In this document: positions 46,395-57,426 of the stretch, one piece after another | How the letters are laid out: the number at the start of each line of letters is the position of its first letter | Position numbering within the stretch: position 1 is the first letter of the stretch | Assembly (NCBI GenBank): GCA_946811695.1 | Contig: OX328123.1 | Location: forward strand, 123,856,896 to 123,920,895 | DNA length: 64,000 bases | Direction: 5' to 3' | Origin: Gonocerus acuteangulatus | Lineage: Eukaryota > Arthropoda > Insecta > Hemiptera > Coreidae | Notes under the pieces: model-generated | Databases searched by the model: none | Told to the model about the DNA's origin: nothing | What the model saw: only the letters and a program-made list of their open reading frames with translations | Program-made: the position numbers and the translations under genes

Positions 46395-46810
46395 TCCGGT
46401 GTATTTTTTCTTTCGTCACGAAACTTGGTATATAGAGTTCCCTTGGCAAACGATTGAACGAGTTCGTTAACCACCAAAATCGGCCCATCGGGAGGGGGGG
46501 AGGCTACCTCGGACGCAAAACACTAATTTGGCCTTGCCAGCCGTAGGTTTTGTTATGTTTCAACGAAACTCGGTGTTCTTTGTGGTCATCTAAAGGAAAT
46601 ACGTTGTAAAAATTAACTAAATCCGTTCATTAGAAGGGGGAGTTCACTCTGGAGCGAAATTACTAATTTACTCATACTGGCCGTAATTTCTATTGTATCG
46701 TAACGAAACTCGGAATACGTCTTGTTTATATAATAAGAAAGAAGTTTTATAAAAATTGACTAAATCGGTCAATGGAAAAAGGGAGAAGTTTACTTTGTAC
46801 TATGCTTGAA
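46395..46810. repeat. Degenerate tandem repeat, about 140-bp unit, about 3 copies
   Basis: 'cgaaactcggaatacg'-like and 'aaaattgactaaatcggtca'-like blocks recur near 46418, 46560 and 46700 with G-rich segments between. The reading frames across it are not genes. Confidence 0.55.
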
Positions 46811-47547
46811 TAGAATTCTCCCGCCAAAAGCTCCCACTAGGAGAGAGAGTGGTTGAGTTCAGATTTCTACCACTAGGGATGGGGGCGTTGTATCGCCTTC
46901 TTGCACTATTACTGTATATCCTATTCCTATTGCTATTATTATTCATCAAGAACAGTAGATGAAAATGTGATTTTTTTGTAAATTTATTAAGTAATACCAA
47001 GCCTACACAAAACTCAAGAAGGAAATTAATTACAAAATTAATAATTGAAACAGTTGTTCATTACAAATGTTAAAGACCAGAACTATTTATGTTTTTATTT
47101 TATTTATTTCCGTTATCCGTTATTTCTGCATGACAGAATTTTTTTTCTGGATGACAGTAGTCCGCCATGTGACTATTCGTGTACTACACATTTGTTAGTA
47201 TTTTTGTTTTATTCTAATTTATAAATTGTATGTCTAATTTTAATATTCTTTATATAATGTAATAGTATTTAAACAAAATTTACTTTTTAATTATTATTTT
47301 TTTAATTGTCATCTACGCGACCTTCTAAACAACTGTGTTTATTTTTTTTGTTTATATATGGACGTATTTTTTCCCACGTTATTTCAAAGATAATTTCTTT
47401 AGCAATGATTTGTATTGTGTAGTCCGAATTACAATAAATTATACAAAAAAAAAAAGACAAAATTAATCATAAACATAGGGAAAAGGAATGGACCATTGTT
47501 ATCGATGGGACACTTGCGAATCTGACTTCACACAGTTTATCCTATTA
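46811..47547. other. No gene recognised
   Basis: AT-rich sequence, unassigned. Confidence 0.5.
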
Positions 47548-47818
47548 GAAAACATACCGCACTAGTATTTCTAAAGTGACAAAACTCAAAATAAAACTCA
47601 ACTGAAAAGGTATCACTCTCGCCTATGTAGGGGGCTTAGCATTAAGACAGGAAGAGTGAAACAAGTGTCCTCTTGTGTACAAGCTCTGAAGCTAGGTACA
47701 TACAGTTTTGATGGCTGATAAAGATATATTTACCATGTCTTTCATAGTCATAACTGAAAAACACCGATTTTTGGGTTGTGTCACTTTAGAATTACTAGTG
47801 TGATATATCAGAAGGGGA
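47548..47818. repeat. Inverted-repeat MITE-like element
   Basis: 'gcactagtatttctaaagtg' on the left is repeated inverted as 'cactttagaattactagtgt' on the right, separated by about 230 bp. The same 18-mer core appears at 36841-36858. Confidence 0.5.
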
Positions 47819-49195
47819 AATATCAGATAATATAAGCAGTAAAGTTTTTACCAAGCTAGATTATGATTATAGAGCACTGTGCACCAGGTTAAATAGAAAT
47901 CAACAAATAACTGAAATTTCAAGCATTTTCCCAAATGCCTGAGATTGGAGAAAAATAACCAAATCCAAGCGGCTTGCAAGTGGCAATATTTTTTATACCT
48001 TGATAATGTTTTTAGGATTTGGCCCTTTTAGAACCTCAGCTAAGGGCCGTTCCTTTGGATTGCTATATAAAATAAAGAAGTGTAAATAAAATAGGGAAGG
48101 GAGGAGGCAGAGCTAAAATCCTGAAGGGGAAAATGTGAAGTGAACTTCAATCATGTGATGGGCCGTTGAGAGGGTGGAAACGCCCAGGAGATTTAGGGAG
48201 CAATGAAAAAAATAAAAGGAGGTAGAGCCTAAATTCCGAAATAACAGCGAAGGAGGGGTGATTAGGGTCTCCGTTTACGAGCTATAGCCCTTTACGTTTC
48301 TACTTTAGTGCCTGCGTCCGAACCTTTTCCCCGACTTTTTACGACTTTCGTCGAGCGAAGAACTCCGTAATGAAATTCGGAATAAAAAGCATAAAATAAT
48401 TCCATTGTCTGCCTTCTAAGTACCAGCGATGACATGAAGGCTCCAGGGCCATTAGCGGCAGATTTGGAGGGGAATACGGCACATAAACCAACCAATGTAA
48501 TTTGAATAGATATTAAGAGGCTCTATTTAGAATCAAAAACATTACCGTTTAATGGAATAAATTATACAGGTCTGCAAAAGCAATTTGATCAGTTGCATGG
48601 AATCCATTAATTTTATGCTTTTCGGTGGACCATTTTTGTCCATCAAGTACAGTTGTCTTGCAGAACACTAATGGGAACATAAAAATCTAGTAAAACACCA
48701 TCATGTTTATTATGTTATTTATTTATTTATTTGATTTTTCTCAATTGAACAAGTAGAATGCAAACAAGACCTGCAAAATTGCTACTAAAAGATCAAAACA
48801 ATACACTCTATAAAATTTTATAAATGGAACAGAATATAAATAAAAGAACTGCTATAACGTATATGTTGTAAAAAAATAATATTAAAACTAACAATTGCTT
48901 TTCACCATCGTTTGTACGTATAAAATTTCGTGGTGTGTGTATACTTCCTAACAAAATATAGGGCAATCTTCATTGTTCTGTGAAAAATTAATTGTAGTTG
49001 ATGAATCTTTATAAATGTAGTTTAGGTCCAACGATTTTGCGATGACAAACAAAAACCAGCAAATTTGTGACTCAAGTATATTTCTAATTAAAGAAAAAAC
49101 CAAAAACTTCGAAAATACAATGGCCGCGAAAAAATTATAGGCCAGGTTCTAAATATCTTTATTAACTTTGAATAATTCTTTTTTAAGTTAATTAT
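47819..49195. other. No gene recognised
   Basis: Includes a G-rich patch (48095-48260) and unassigned AT-rich sequence. Short frames lack motifs. Confidence 0.4.
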
Positions 49196-49412
49196 TTATT
49201 TCAATTTACAAACGTCCATTATTGTTAACTACGAATTTTAGGACGGGTTATCTATAGATAGCCACCCTTTTCTAGCCAGGCTAGGGCTGATGCCTTTTCT
49301 TTTTCTATAGAAAAGCCACCACCCAATAGTGGGAATCGAACCCACGACCTTTGGTACGGAGTGTTAAGTGCTTACGCCTTAACACTCAAGGCCACCGGGG
49401 GGCTCTTTTTAG
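49196..49412 (-). mobile_element. SINE-2 (tRNA-derived), near full length
   Basis: The minus strand starts 'gagccccccggtggccttga' and resembles a Leu/Ser-type tRNA. The A box is 'gtggccttgagtgttaagg', the variable-arm-like 'gcacttaacactc' follows, and the B box is 'gggttcgattccc'. After the head come 'actattgggtggtggctttt', a palindromic segment and the tail 'aataatggacgtttgtaaat'. It shares its tail with the copies at 34266-34447 and 5135-5180. Confidence 0.75.
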
Positions 49413-49482
49413 TAACTTGTTGAACCGCCATTTCATTCCAAGACTTTACTCAGTCGTTTTAGAATAGATTTAAAAAATAGTC

Positions 49483-49936
49483 CGACTCGCAGAAACTGCG
49501 TCATCTTAGCGAAGTTCCGTTCTTATTCCTGGTCTTATTTGGAAAGATTAAAATAGAAACAGTTATTAATTTTGTTCCACCTTTCTTGAAAGGTCTTGAT
49601 TTATGATCTTACCTGTATAGATCGGACAACCCCAGGAAGGCTCCCGCTTAGAGGCAGTTGAATATAGTCAGGGTCTTCGAATCTCTCTCTCTTAGAAAGC
49701 TATTTTTCTAACAATAAATTATTTTTCTTATTTTACTTAACCTGTTTTATTGTCAAATACATTATCTAACTACAAGCAATTAAAAAATAACAAGAAAAAA
49801 CAGACGAAAAGAACCGTTCGAATAAACGAAATCAATTCGATTCCCACCTCCGGCAGGAATTCATCTCAGGGCTCGCTGGGAAAATTCCTCGCTGCGCCCT
49901 GGTTGTCGGCGCTAATGACCTAGATGTAGATGCGCC

Positions 49937-50001
<65 letters not shown>

Positions 50002-50445
50002 AAGGAAAGTATACAAAGCTCCCAACACTTTTCATTTCTGTTAACAAAATATTTTATTCTAACCCTTACTTATCTCCAAACGTTACCAAAATTGTAACAT
50101 ATTAGTTTTGATGAAATTCGAACATGCAGAAAAAGTTTCAACTGAATCCCATGATTTTAAGTACCCAAACCAAAAACGTTATTCAACAAATATTTTTTCC
50201 AACGAAAACCGTTAAAGCAATCGCCCTAAAAATGGTTCCATTCGTTTTTCAAGAGTACTTGCAAGCATGAAGTAAGCGGAACGATTTTTTTCGCGCGACA
50301 TTCGCTCCAAAAACCAGGTTCCGGTAGGCGGATTTTGCTGGTTAACGAACTTGACCTTTCAAATTAGACGAACGATTTTTTGGGCGAATTTCATCAAAAT
50401 CGGACCATTATTGAGGCCAGGAAAGCGCGAACAGATAAAAGCCTC
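49483..50445 (-). mobile_element. Helentron-like copy with nested SINE-1
   Basis: The right end 'gtccgactcgcagaaactgc' starts the copy. The core is interrupted by SINE-1 at 49834-49999 and resumes 'ttaaggaaagtatacaaagc'. It ends at 'gcgaacagataaaa', the point where other copies carry the TA core; here the microsatellite and left block are absent. Confidence 0.7.
49834..49999 (+). mobile_element. SINE-1 (tRNA-derived), 5'-truncated at the B box
   Basis: Begins within the B box ('attcgattcccacctccgg'), has the full body, the tail 'ggcgctaatgacctagatgt' into 'agatgcgccgta' and a poly-A of about 60 bases (49938-49999). The long pure tail suggests a recent insertion. Confidence 0.8.
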
Positions 50446-50580
50446 TGAAGACTCCAGAGCCATATTGAAGGAAGAAGTATTGAGAGCAGTTGACAGCATA
50501 CGTTCCAGACTTCAAAGGTGTCTGGATATTGAAGGTGGCGTCTTTGAAGACACTATTCATTTTTGAAGAAATAAAAATAC
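50446..50580 (+). other. Candidate terminal exon (unidentified)
   Basis: About 40 coding-like codons run in one frame (ASEDSRAILKEEVLRAVDSI, then RSRLQRCLDIEGGVFEDT) to a TGA at 50563-50565. It is closely followed by an AATAAA at 50569. The composition is unlike the flanking repeat. It abuts the truncated side of a Helentron-like copy, so either a resident 3' exon or a captured gene fragment is possible. No family is recognised. Confidence 0.35.
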
Positions 50581-51180
50581 AGTAAAATGGATGCTTTGAA
50601 ACTGCAAGATAAGAGTTTTCTTTACAATTTATTATTTAATCTATCAATGAAATATAGTTATCACTTAAATTGAACATCTCAAACGAAAAATCAGACTAAA
50701 TACTTAAAAAAGATGCCTTATTTTCAGTTGTATTGAAGTTATTAGGGAAAATAATCCTTCTAGAGGATCGGTCATATTTTTTTCAGAAATTTGAGGAGAA
50801 AATACCTCAAAGTCATGTATCACACATTCCTCACGATCTCTGTGAGTGCCTACAAAAAATCGTTTTTATTTAAAACAATAAAATTTTACGTCACGAAACT
50901 CATTTGATTTTAAAGATATCGAAGTGCGGTTTGCGGCAAAGGTTTTGTTTGTTGTTTAATTCCCTTCAAAATGATGTGCATAGTAATAAGGGTCATCTCA
51001 AACCTCAACATCTCATCTAGCGCCGAGCGCACATGCGCAGTCAACATGTTAAATTGTTGACATATTTAGAAAGCTTGAGTCGAGCTCTACAATTTTTTCT
51101 TCTGACATTTTTTTCTCCGATCGACCGTTTGGCCGCAAAATTAGTTTGAGCCGTGTTATTTGGGACACCCTGTATATATG

Positions 51181-51217
<37 letters not shown>
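50581..51217. other. Unassigned; one transposon end
   Basis: The sequence ending at 51173 reads 'ttatttgggacaccctg' followed by TA, the same terminus (CAGGGTGTCCC inward) as the 24974-26692 foldback. Its partner end was not found. A TA microsatellite follows (51186-51217). Confidence 0.45.
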
Positions 51218-51220
<3 letters not shown>

Positions 51221-51357
51221 AATTTGAACCACCGTTATTTTCGGTCTCTAGAGGTTCTGAAACGTAAAATGTTCTAGTTGGCACTTCCGGATTCTTTCAT
51301 GAGGTCAACCTTATAAGCGGGGTTCCTCCCTATGAAGGGAGGGAGGAACCGCGCTAA
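51218..51357 (-). mobile_element. Helentron-like left-end fragment
   Basis: The left block 'tagttggcacttccggattc' through 'aaccttataagcgg', the left hairpin (cctccctatgaagggaggga) and the end 'gaaccgcgctaaaa'. Confidence 0.65.
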
Positions 51358-51554
51358 AAGTTACTTTAAATACTTGGGACGAATATTGGACAACTTTTCT
51401 ACGATTCAATATTTCAGTTCTTCTTTGAAGTTGAACAGTGTACCTTGAGCATAAAGTGCTCGAGAAAGGTCGGCTCAGCTGTTCTCAATAATATATCAGA
51501 TCGGACTGGCCAGGGTAAGATAGAAATAATTAGATAGTAAAAATTGTTTTTACT

Positions 51555-52010
51555 ATGCGAGGACAGGTGCAAACAGGAGCGAAATTTGTGCGAAAGATTC
51601 CTTAACGTAGGAAAACGAATGAAACCATTTTATAAGCGAGTTCTGTTTACCAGAAAAATTGACAGAAATAGTTTTCAAAACTAATTTTCTGTTTGGGTAT
51701 TCAGAAATGAAGTATATGGGGAAAAAAATTGTAGGAATGGTGATACAAAGTTTTCGGATATCAGTATATTTCCTAAAATTTCTCGAAAACGGTTGGGAAC
51801 TCGTAGTAAGTGGAAGGCGGCTATTAGAAAGGTTACTAAATTCTCTCCAATAAGATTCTGTTGTAATGTTCGGCGGGGGATGTCAATCGAAGAGATAAGT
51901 GCTTAAAACTTCACATTTGTTAGTTTTATGCTTTTCAACGTGCATTTGTCTCTGTTTACCTAACTTTTTAAGCGGTTGTTGTATTTTTTTTTTTTTTACT
52001 CTCGAACGGA
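51555..52010 (+). mobile_element. Helentron-like core fragment
   Basis: Matches the family core in plus orientation ('ccttaacgtaggaaaacgaa', 'aacggttgggaactcgtagt', 'gtttacctaactttttaag') without either terminus. Confidence 0.6.
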
Positions 52011-52019
52011 AACAAGCAC

Positions 52020-52166
52020 GGTTACCTCCACATGGTGTTTCCTGGGAAACTTTAAAGTCCGTGCAATAATAAGCTGTACAAAATTATGTAGTAGCGTTAA
52101 TTTTGATCATATCTTATTTAACTCAATATAAAAAATACTTATCGGCCGTGGTGAAACACGGGTATT
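52020..52166 (-). repeat. Dispersed repeat ending ACTAGCTGAATACCCGTG
   Basis: Reverse-complement relative of 15893-16025 over about 130 bp. It abuts a TA microsatellite (52166-52196). Confidence 0.6.
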
Positions 52167-52196
52167 CAGCTAGTATATATATATATATATATATAT

Positions 52197-52945
52197 ATTT
52201 ATGCTTTGCCTGAGAATTTATTTGTGAATTTTCAAAATATTAATTATATTTAATATATCATATATACATGACCTTCCGCCTATTCAAATGATATATTGAA
52301 AGAGAAAGGGTCACAATTTTATAATATAAATTATATTTAATATATATATTTATACTTTTCCCAAGAATTTATTTGTGCTTTTTTTCAAAAATATTCATTA
52401 TGTTTAAACCAAATATATATAATTTTCCCAATATAGTTTACCCACTCTGATTTATCTTATTGTGTCCTTTATTATTTGGGTCACCTGGGTTTCATTCCTC
52501 TTAAAAACTGGCTATCAGTTGGTCTATCCGGATAAATTGTACCACCCAAGGTGTTGGTAAGTTAATAATTAATAATTATGTTAAAATTCATTTAGTAAAA
52601 TTACGGTACACTAAGCCAGCCAAAACAATAATAACTCCCCATCCCCTTTGAAGCCTGCTTACAAATATTTTTCTCTTCACAAATCATGAAAATAATATCG
52701 ATGTCTATTAGGGACATCCAGATTATATCGTTTATCATGACTGAAGATAACTTTCTTCCATCTCTTCCCCCATCTTATGTGTTCTGAAGCAATCTTCTTT
52801 CTGTTGCTTACCTACTCTTAATTTATTTATTTTTTGGTGTTCCGCTTTATGGCAATGTACACCTTACATTTTATATAGTTATTACAAACATTACGTTACC
52901 TTATTGTTTACGTATTTATATTATGTATATATTATAGACAAGACA
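52197..52945. other. No gene recognised
   Basis: 52200-52430 has two related AT-rich segments ('gagaatttatttgtg' at 52212 and 52362), a probable local duplication. Otherwise unassigned. Confidence 0.4.
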
Positions 52946-53285
52946 CCGACTTAAAACCTACTCTTAAGCATCCATCCGCTACTGACGGAAATTCTGAATA
53001 AGAGACCAACCCCAAACAAAAACACAACCATTTACTGGCTTCCTGGCCATGAAAAACTCGTAATAAGTTCAATTGCCGATTATGACGCAAAAACTGCTGT
53101 AAGTCATGCGACTTACGACGTACAACAAACTACTAACAGAGATTTAACAAATACAAAACTGACAATAAAACGTTATTGGCGATACATATGGAGACAACTA
53201 ACTCACAATAAACTTCGGACCATAAAAAATACAGTTGAGGAATGGCCATCCAATCATCTCGACAATAAATGTGAAGAAATAAAAT
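52946..53285 (+). pseudogene. I-like LINE RNase H remnant
   Basis: One plus-strand frame reads PLLTEILNKRPTPNKNTTIYWLPGHEKL, the 'W-PGH' histidine loop of LINE RNase H. It continues through ISSIADYDAKTAVSHA, the helix that normally carries the last catalytic Asp, into a RDLTNTKLTIKRYWRYIWRQ tail like the IKIWQREW segment of LINE-A. Domain N- and C-termini are missing and the frame closes near 53285. It is another truncated I-group LINE piece. Confidence 0.6.
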
Positions 53286-53356
53286 TTAGATTTTTTTGTT
53301 TCTAATTTATTTTTGCTTTTCTAGATGCAGAAAGTAGGAGGGCACGCCGGGTAACA

Positions 53357-53391
<35 letters not shown>

Positions 53392-54039
53392 TAGTGGAAC
53401 ATGGATAATTCGAACTCCCATAATTCAAAATCATCTTTAATTCGATTATTTCCCTCGGTTCCTAGAATTTAGATGATAAAAAATGTAAAAAAAATCGTAG
53501 TTAATTCGAATAAAATGTTGGATAATTCGTTTTTTTTTAAGAGTCTGAACCTACAATGCGAAATGTACAGATGGGCGGCCGATCTTAAATTTTATCAAAA
53601 TAATCCCCCCTCGGGTAAGGCGGATAGTACAGGTACGGTGGATTCCTCGAACGGTACAGTCCTCGAAGTGGTGGATTCCCGTTGTTTCACTTTACCTGGA
53701 ATTTAACTGCATATTTCTCAAGTATATTTTGTGCTTTCCAAGTGAACAATTGTATGTGTAAATATTTCTAAGAAGCTTTATTCAGAACAAGCATTGTTAG
53801 AACTTTAGACGGGTATGAGCGAATGTGAAGCAGAGTTTGCTTCCGATGACGACGAGGCTTCTGATAATGTATCCAAAAATGTTTCTATTGGAGGAACACC
53901 TGAAACTATTTGGATGTAAAGTGCCAGAGAATTACGAGGTGAAATCGTGTGACGAATGGATTCAACACTCCTGGCACTAGACTATGACGCACCACCTCAT
54001 CATGTAACCCTAAGAGTATAACCCTGGGTAATGGTTAAG

Positions 54040-54172
54040 ACGATTTATAGAAAAAATGATGCCAGTGAAAATGGTTTTAAATCATTAAAAGTTTTCGAAT
54101 CTTTTGTGATCTCCGACAGGCTTCAATCAAAGAAGCAAAAAAAAATTTCAGACCTTTTTCAAAAACAATAGA
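54040..54172 (+). pseudogene. pogo/Tigger transposase C-terminus with PIP-box-like motif
   Basis: One frame reads RFIEKNDASENGFKSLKVFE, then SFVISDRLQSKKQKKISDLF followed by QKQ and a stop at 54170-54172. The tail QKKISDLF is one residue from a canonical PCNA-interacting box (Q-x-x-I-x-x-F-F). Drosophila pogo transposase is known to bind PCNA through such a C-terminal motif. An upstream acidic segment (SECEAEFASDDDEASDN at 53818-53868) is probably from the same protein. The catalytic core is missing; the remnant is within the TA-flanked Tigger-like element. Confidence 0.5.
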
Positions 54173-54294
54173 TTTTTATTTTTACGTTTTTAGAAAGTTA
54201 ATTATTATTTATGTACTTAATCATAAATTTTTGTATTTCTTTTAATAAAATTTATGTATTTTTTTAAAATAAATACTGACTGAAAATATGAATT

Positions 54295-54299
<5 letters not shown>

Positions 54300-54335
<36 letters not shown>

Positions 54336-54498
54336 GGCGCATCTACTTCTAGGTCATTAGCGACGAAATCCAGGGTACAGCGAGGAATTTTCCCAACGAG
54401 CCCTGAGATGAGAAAATTCCTGCCGGAGGTTGGGAATCGAACCCACCAACTCCCGCTTATGAATTCAAGGCGCTAACCGTTAGACCACGGGAGACCCC
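54300..54498 (-). mobile_element. SINE-1 (tRNA-derived), full length
   Basis: On the minus strand: 'ggtctcccgtggtctaacgg' with A box (tggtctaacggttagcg), the anticodon-arm-like region 'ttgaattcataagcggg', B box (gggttcgattccc), a body 'aattttctcatctcaggg', and a tail 'gtcgctaatgacctagaagt' into 'agatgcgccgta' plus poly-A (seen as poly-T 54300-54333). This is the reference copy of the family. Confidence 0.85.
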
Positions 54499-54879
54499 TT
54501 TAGCCCTTTATTATTTTCAAAAACGTTTGTAATTCGAATTTTGGATAATTCGAACTTTTTTATCAATCCCTAGGGGTTCTAATTACACTGTTCTGCAAAA
54601 AAAAAAACTTTTCTCCCCTCCCTTGAACAATTTTGCCTGTTTCTCATGTTTTCAGGTGTGCTGGGTCCGAATCTGAACTCAGGAAAATTCTATTACCCTC
54701 TGATTTTGAGAGAAAAGAGGAGAAACTTGGAAAAAATGAAAAATTGTATTTGAAAATTATTGTCTTTATTATAACAGATTTTTTTTTTCTTTTTCAACGG
54801 TAAAATATAATTAATTGAATCCTGCATGCTATCAGGTATAATACTAGATATGACACAACTCAAAAAATATACACACAAT

Positions 54880-55092
54880 GAGTATTTTTTTTTTCTTTTG
54901 TACTCTTCCTCCTCTGTCTCCCGCTGCAGTGTCTAGCAGTAATCCGTCAGCATCTTCTCATTCCATTTTCCAGTATATCTTTTTTCCATTCTGGATATGT
55001 CTTGGTGGAATCGTTCTCCATGTTCGTCCGAAACTGTACCCAAATTTGGGGCGAAAAAGTCTAGGTGACTATGCAGGAAATGTATTTTTAAG
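54880..55092 (-). pseudogene. Orphan transposase-like gene, C-terminal segment
   Basis: This is the continuation of the 57875-59342 gene on the far side of the hAT insertion. The reading starts in the duplicated TTTTTAAG site. It encodes LKIHFLHSHLDFFAPNLG, VSDEHGERFHQDISRMEKRY and GKWNEKMLTDYC, then an in-frame TAG at 54933-54935 where family members, as I recall them, have Trp. After it, TLQRETEEEEYKRKKK continues the usual basic tail. The DEHGERFHQD block, with its invariant-looking acidic and His residues, is a candidate for the last catalytic acid of a DDE-type domain. The hAT insertion and the stop both make the gene non-functional. Confidence 0.65.
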
Positions 55093-55244
55093 CAGAGTTG
55101 GGCAAAAATTATCTTCGGATAACGGATGACGAATAACCTAGGTTATTCGTTATTTGTCATCTATAATTTTTGGATATCCGTTATCCGTTATTCGAAATTA
55201 TTACCATTTAAAAAGTTATCCGTCATCTTTTATCTTAAGATTTC

Positions 55245-55520
55245 ATTTGAAATAATTTTTCATCTTACGGATGAATTTTTATTCGATGGATACATTTTCA
55301 TCCGAAAGATGATTTTTTTTATTTGAGATAATTTTTCATCTTACGAATGAATTTTTATTCGATGGATAAATTTTCATCCGAAAGATGATTTTTTTTATTT
55401 GAAATAATTTTTCATCTTACGAATGAATTTTTATTCGATGGATAAATTTTCATCCGAAAGATGATTTTTTTTATTTGAGATAATTTTTCATCTTACGAAT
55501 GAATTTTTATTCGATGGATA
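55245..55520. repeat. 76-bp tandem repeat, about 3.6 units
   Basis: 'catcttacgaatgaattttt' recurs at 55261, 55337, 55413 and 55489, exactly 76 bases apart. Each unit contains 'attcgatggata' and 'ttttcatccgaaagatgatt'. It lies near the left end of the hAT element. Confidence 0.9.
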
Positions 55521-55659
55521 TTAGAAATAACATTAAATGTATTTAATAAAGAAATGCATGGTAAAATAAAGGAAGAAGACATAGACTATAAGGGAGCGTG
55601 GTAGGAGACCTATACTAGTCACACTCACTACTTTAAGGAAGAAAATAGAAATATTGAAA

Positions 55660-56576
55660 CTAGGACACAACTTAGCCTAATCAAAAATTGTTTCAGAATC
55701 TTTTTTGTAGAACATTTAATAAGCTTTCGCATGGTAACCCTCCGTTTACCAATATTCCTAACCGTCTTCCAGATATTAGGAAATGTATACGAAGTTCCCA
55801 AAACATTGCATGTCTGTTAATAAAATATTTTATTCTAATCCTTCCTTAGCTCCAAAAGTAACCAAAATTTTAACATATTAGTGTTGATGAAATTCAAACA
55901 TGCAGAAAATGTTTCAACTGAATCCCATAATTTTAAGTATCAAAATCAAAGACAAAAAGAACAGTTCGAATAAGCGAAATCAATCACTTTAAAGTTTTAA
56001 GCACTTATTTCTCCGATTGACATCGCCTAATCAAAACTTTCATTAGAACCTTTTTTGTAGAGCATTTAGTAAGCTTTCTAATGGTATTCTTCCGTTTCCC
56101 AAATTCTCAACCTTTCTCGAGATATTAAGGAAAGTATACAAAGTTACCAAAACTTTTTTATGTCTGTTAATAACATATTTTATTCTAACCCTTCCTTAAC
56201 TCCAAACGCAACCAAAATTCAACATATTAGTTTTAATGAAAGTAGTACATGCAGTAATTGTTTCAACTGAATCCCATGATTCTAAGTACCCAAACCAAAA
56301 ACGGCATTCAAAAATTATTTTTTCAGTTTTCTTGAATGGAAAATGGTTCTATTCGTTTTCCTAGCCCAAGAAGCCTATAAAAAGAGTACTTACAAGCTTA
56401 TGAACTCAAAAACGTAAGCGTTACGATTTTTTTTGCGCGAATTTCGCCCCAAACGCCATCTTCCAGTGGGCGGATTTTCCTGGTTAACGAACTTGACCTT
56501 TCAAATTGGACGACAGATTTTTGTACCAAATTTCATCAAAATCGGACCATCAGGGAAGCCAGAAATGAGCGAACAG

Positions 56577-56632
<56 letters not shown>
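55660..56632 (-). mobile_element. Helentron-like fragment inside the hAT element
   Basis: Family core read inward, ending in the TA core (56579-56630), which truncates the hAT transposase frame. A block containing 'aagctttcgcatggtaaccc' and 'ccttagctccaaaagt' is repeated about 350 bp later (second 'ccttaactccaaacgc' at 56194), the same kind of internal duplication seen at 12779-13795. Both termini are missing. Confidence 0.65.
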
Positions 56633-56635
<3 letters not shown>

Positions 56636-57426
56636 TGTACGCCCTTCAGTCTTTTGCAGGCCATTGCTGATGACTCCCTTTTAAAATCTTCCGATATCCA
56701 GTGCACAGTCATTCCGAAAAATCGCCTTTTCCGGTTGGACCATACGTCTGCAGTCGTGCAAACATATTTGACCCCTGAGAGTTTTTCTTTTACTTCTCTA
56801 TGATAGTTGTCATATAAATCGTCTATAAGGCGTCCTAACAGCCGACAAGAAGGAATTTTTATGTTGTTTTGCTGTAACACATTGAAGTTTTCAAACAACT
56901 TCTTAAAATATTTGTTTTCCACAACCCTTAAAGGTACCATAGAGTGAACTACAAAGTTAACAACGTCTATGTTAAATCCATCTTGAGTTAGTGTAATGGG
57001 CCTATTTTTTTTTTGTTGCAGTTTCGGTGTCAAAGAAGTCCTTTTCCTTTTCATTTTTGAATTCTCATTGGCGTACTCTTTATATTCAGCAAATTCTTTA
57101 TTCGCATGTTGCCGTCTCAAGTGAGACACGAAATTCGAAGTAGACTTTATTTCCCGTTTAATTACTCTCTCACAAGAGGAACATTTGCCCGACACTTTTA
57201 TCCCGTCTTGACTGACAACTTTAAAAAATTTCCCGTCTAAAATTGAAATATTCTCAAAGGAGTACTTATCCTTATTGTCATGACCGTCATCAGCCTCCAG
57301 ATCCATATCATTATTGTCTTCCAGCAAAACTGACGAACAGTATAGTGAAGATGTTCCCTCTGCACCAGAATTTATCTCGAGGGAAGACATTCCAATGCTC
57401 CCGGTCGTATTTTCATCCACGTTCAT
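56628..57426 (-). pseudogene. hAT transposase, N-terminal half (BED finger)
   Basis: The start is taken at the methionine at 57426 (MNVDENTTGS), the first one after AT-rich, non-coding-looking upstream sequence. Residues 1-70 are acidic and serine-rich. Residues 82-107 form a BED-type zinc finger (CSSC followed by SHLRRQH) used for DNA binding. A basic linker, KMKRKRTSLTPKLQQKKNRP, follows. The region from about 150 carries hAT landmarks: FVVHSMVPLRVVENKYFKKL and CTTADVWSNRKRRFFGMTVHWI, the latter with the first catalytic Asp of the RNase H fold (near residue 226). At about residue 266 the frame runs into a TA microsatellite of an inserted Helentron-like fragment, so the rest of the catalytic domain and the dimerisation region are lost. 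The expected role was excision and integration of hAT copies; this copy cannot do so. Confidence 0.8.

Larger units (their letters stand above)
53392..54585 (+). mobile_element. pogo/Tigger-like element, left part (split by CACTA-like element)
   Basis: The left end 'agtggaacatggataattcg' and the right-end motif 'ggataattcgaactttttta' through 'ccctaggggttctaatta' form the long AATTCGAA-rich terminal repeats typical of Tigger elements. The element lies in TA repeats (left 53359-53391; right partner run from 59940). The outermost about 15 bp of the right terminal repeat is missing at 54585 but reappears at 59919 ('ttatcaaagttttata'), directly after the CACTA-like insertion. SINE-1 is inserted at 54300-54498. 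Confidence 0.65.

Noticed and set aside
54428..54498. Functional tRNA gene (also 49330-49412 and 62236-62300)
   Set aside because: A and B boxes are present but the cloverleaf arms do not pair well and each is followed by a SINE body and poly-A.
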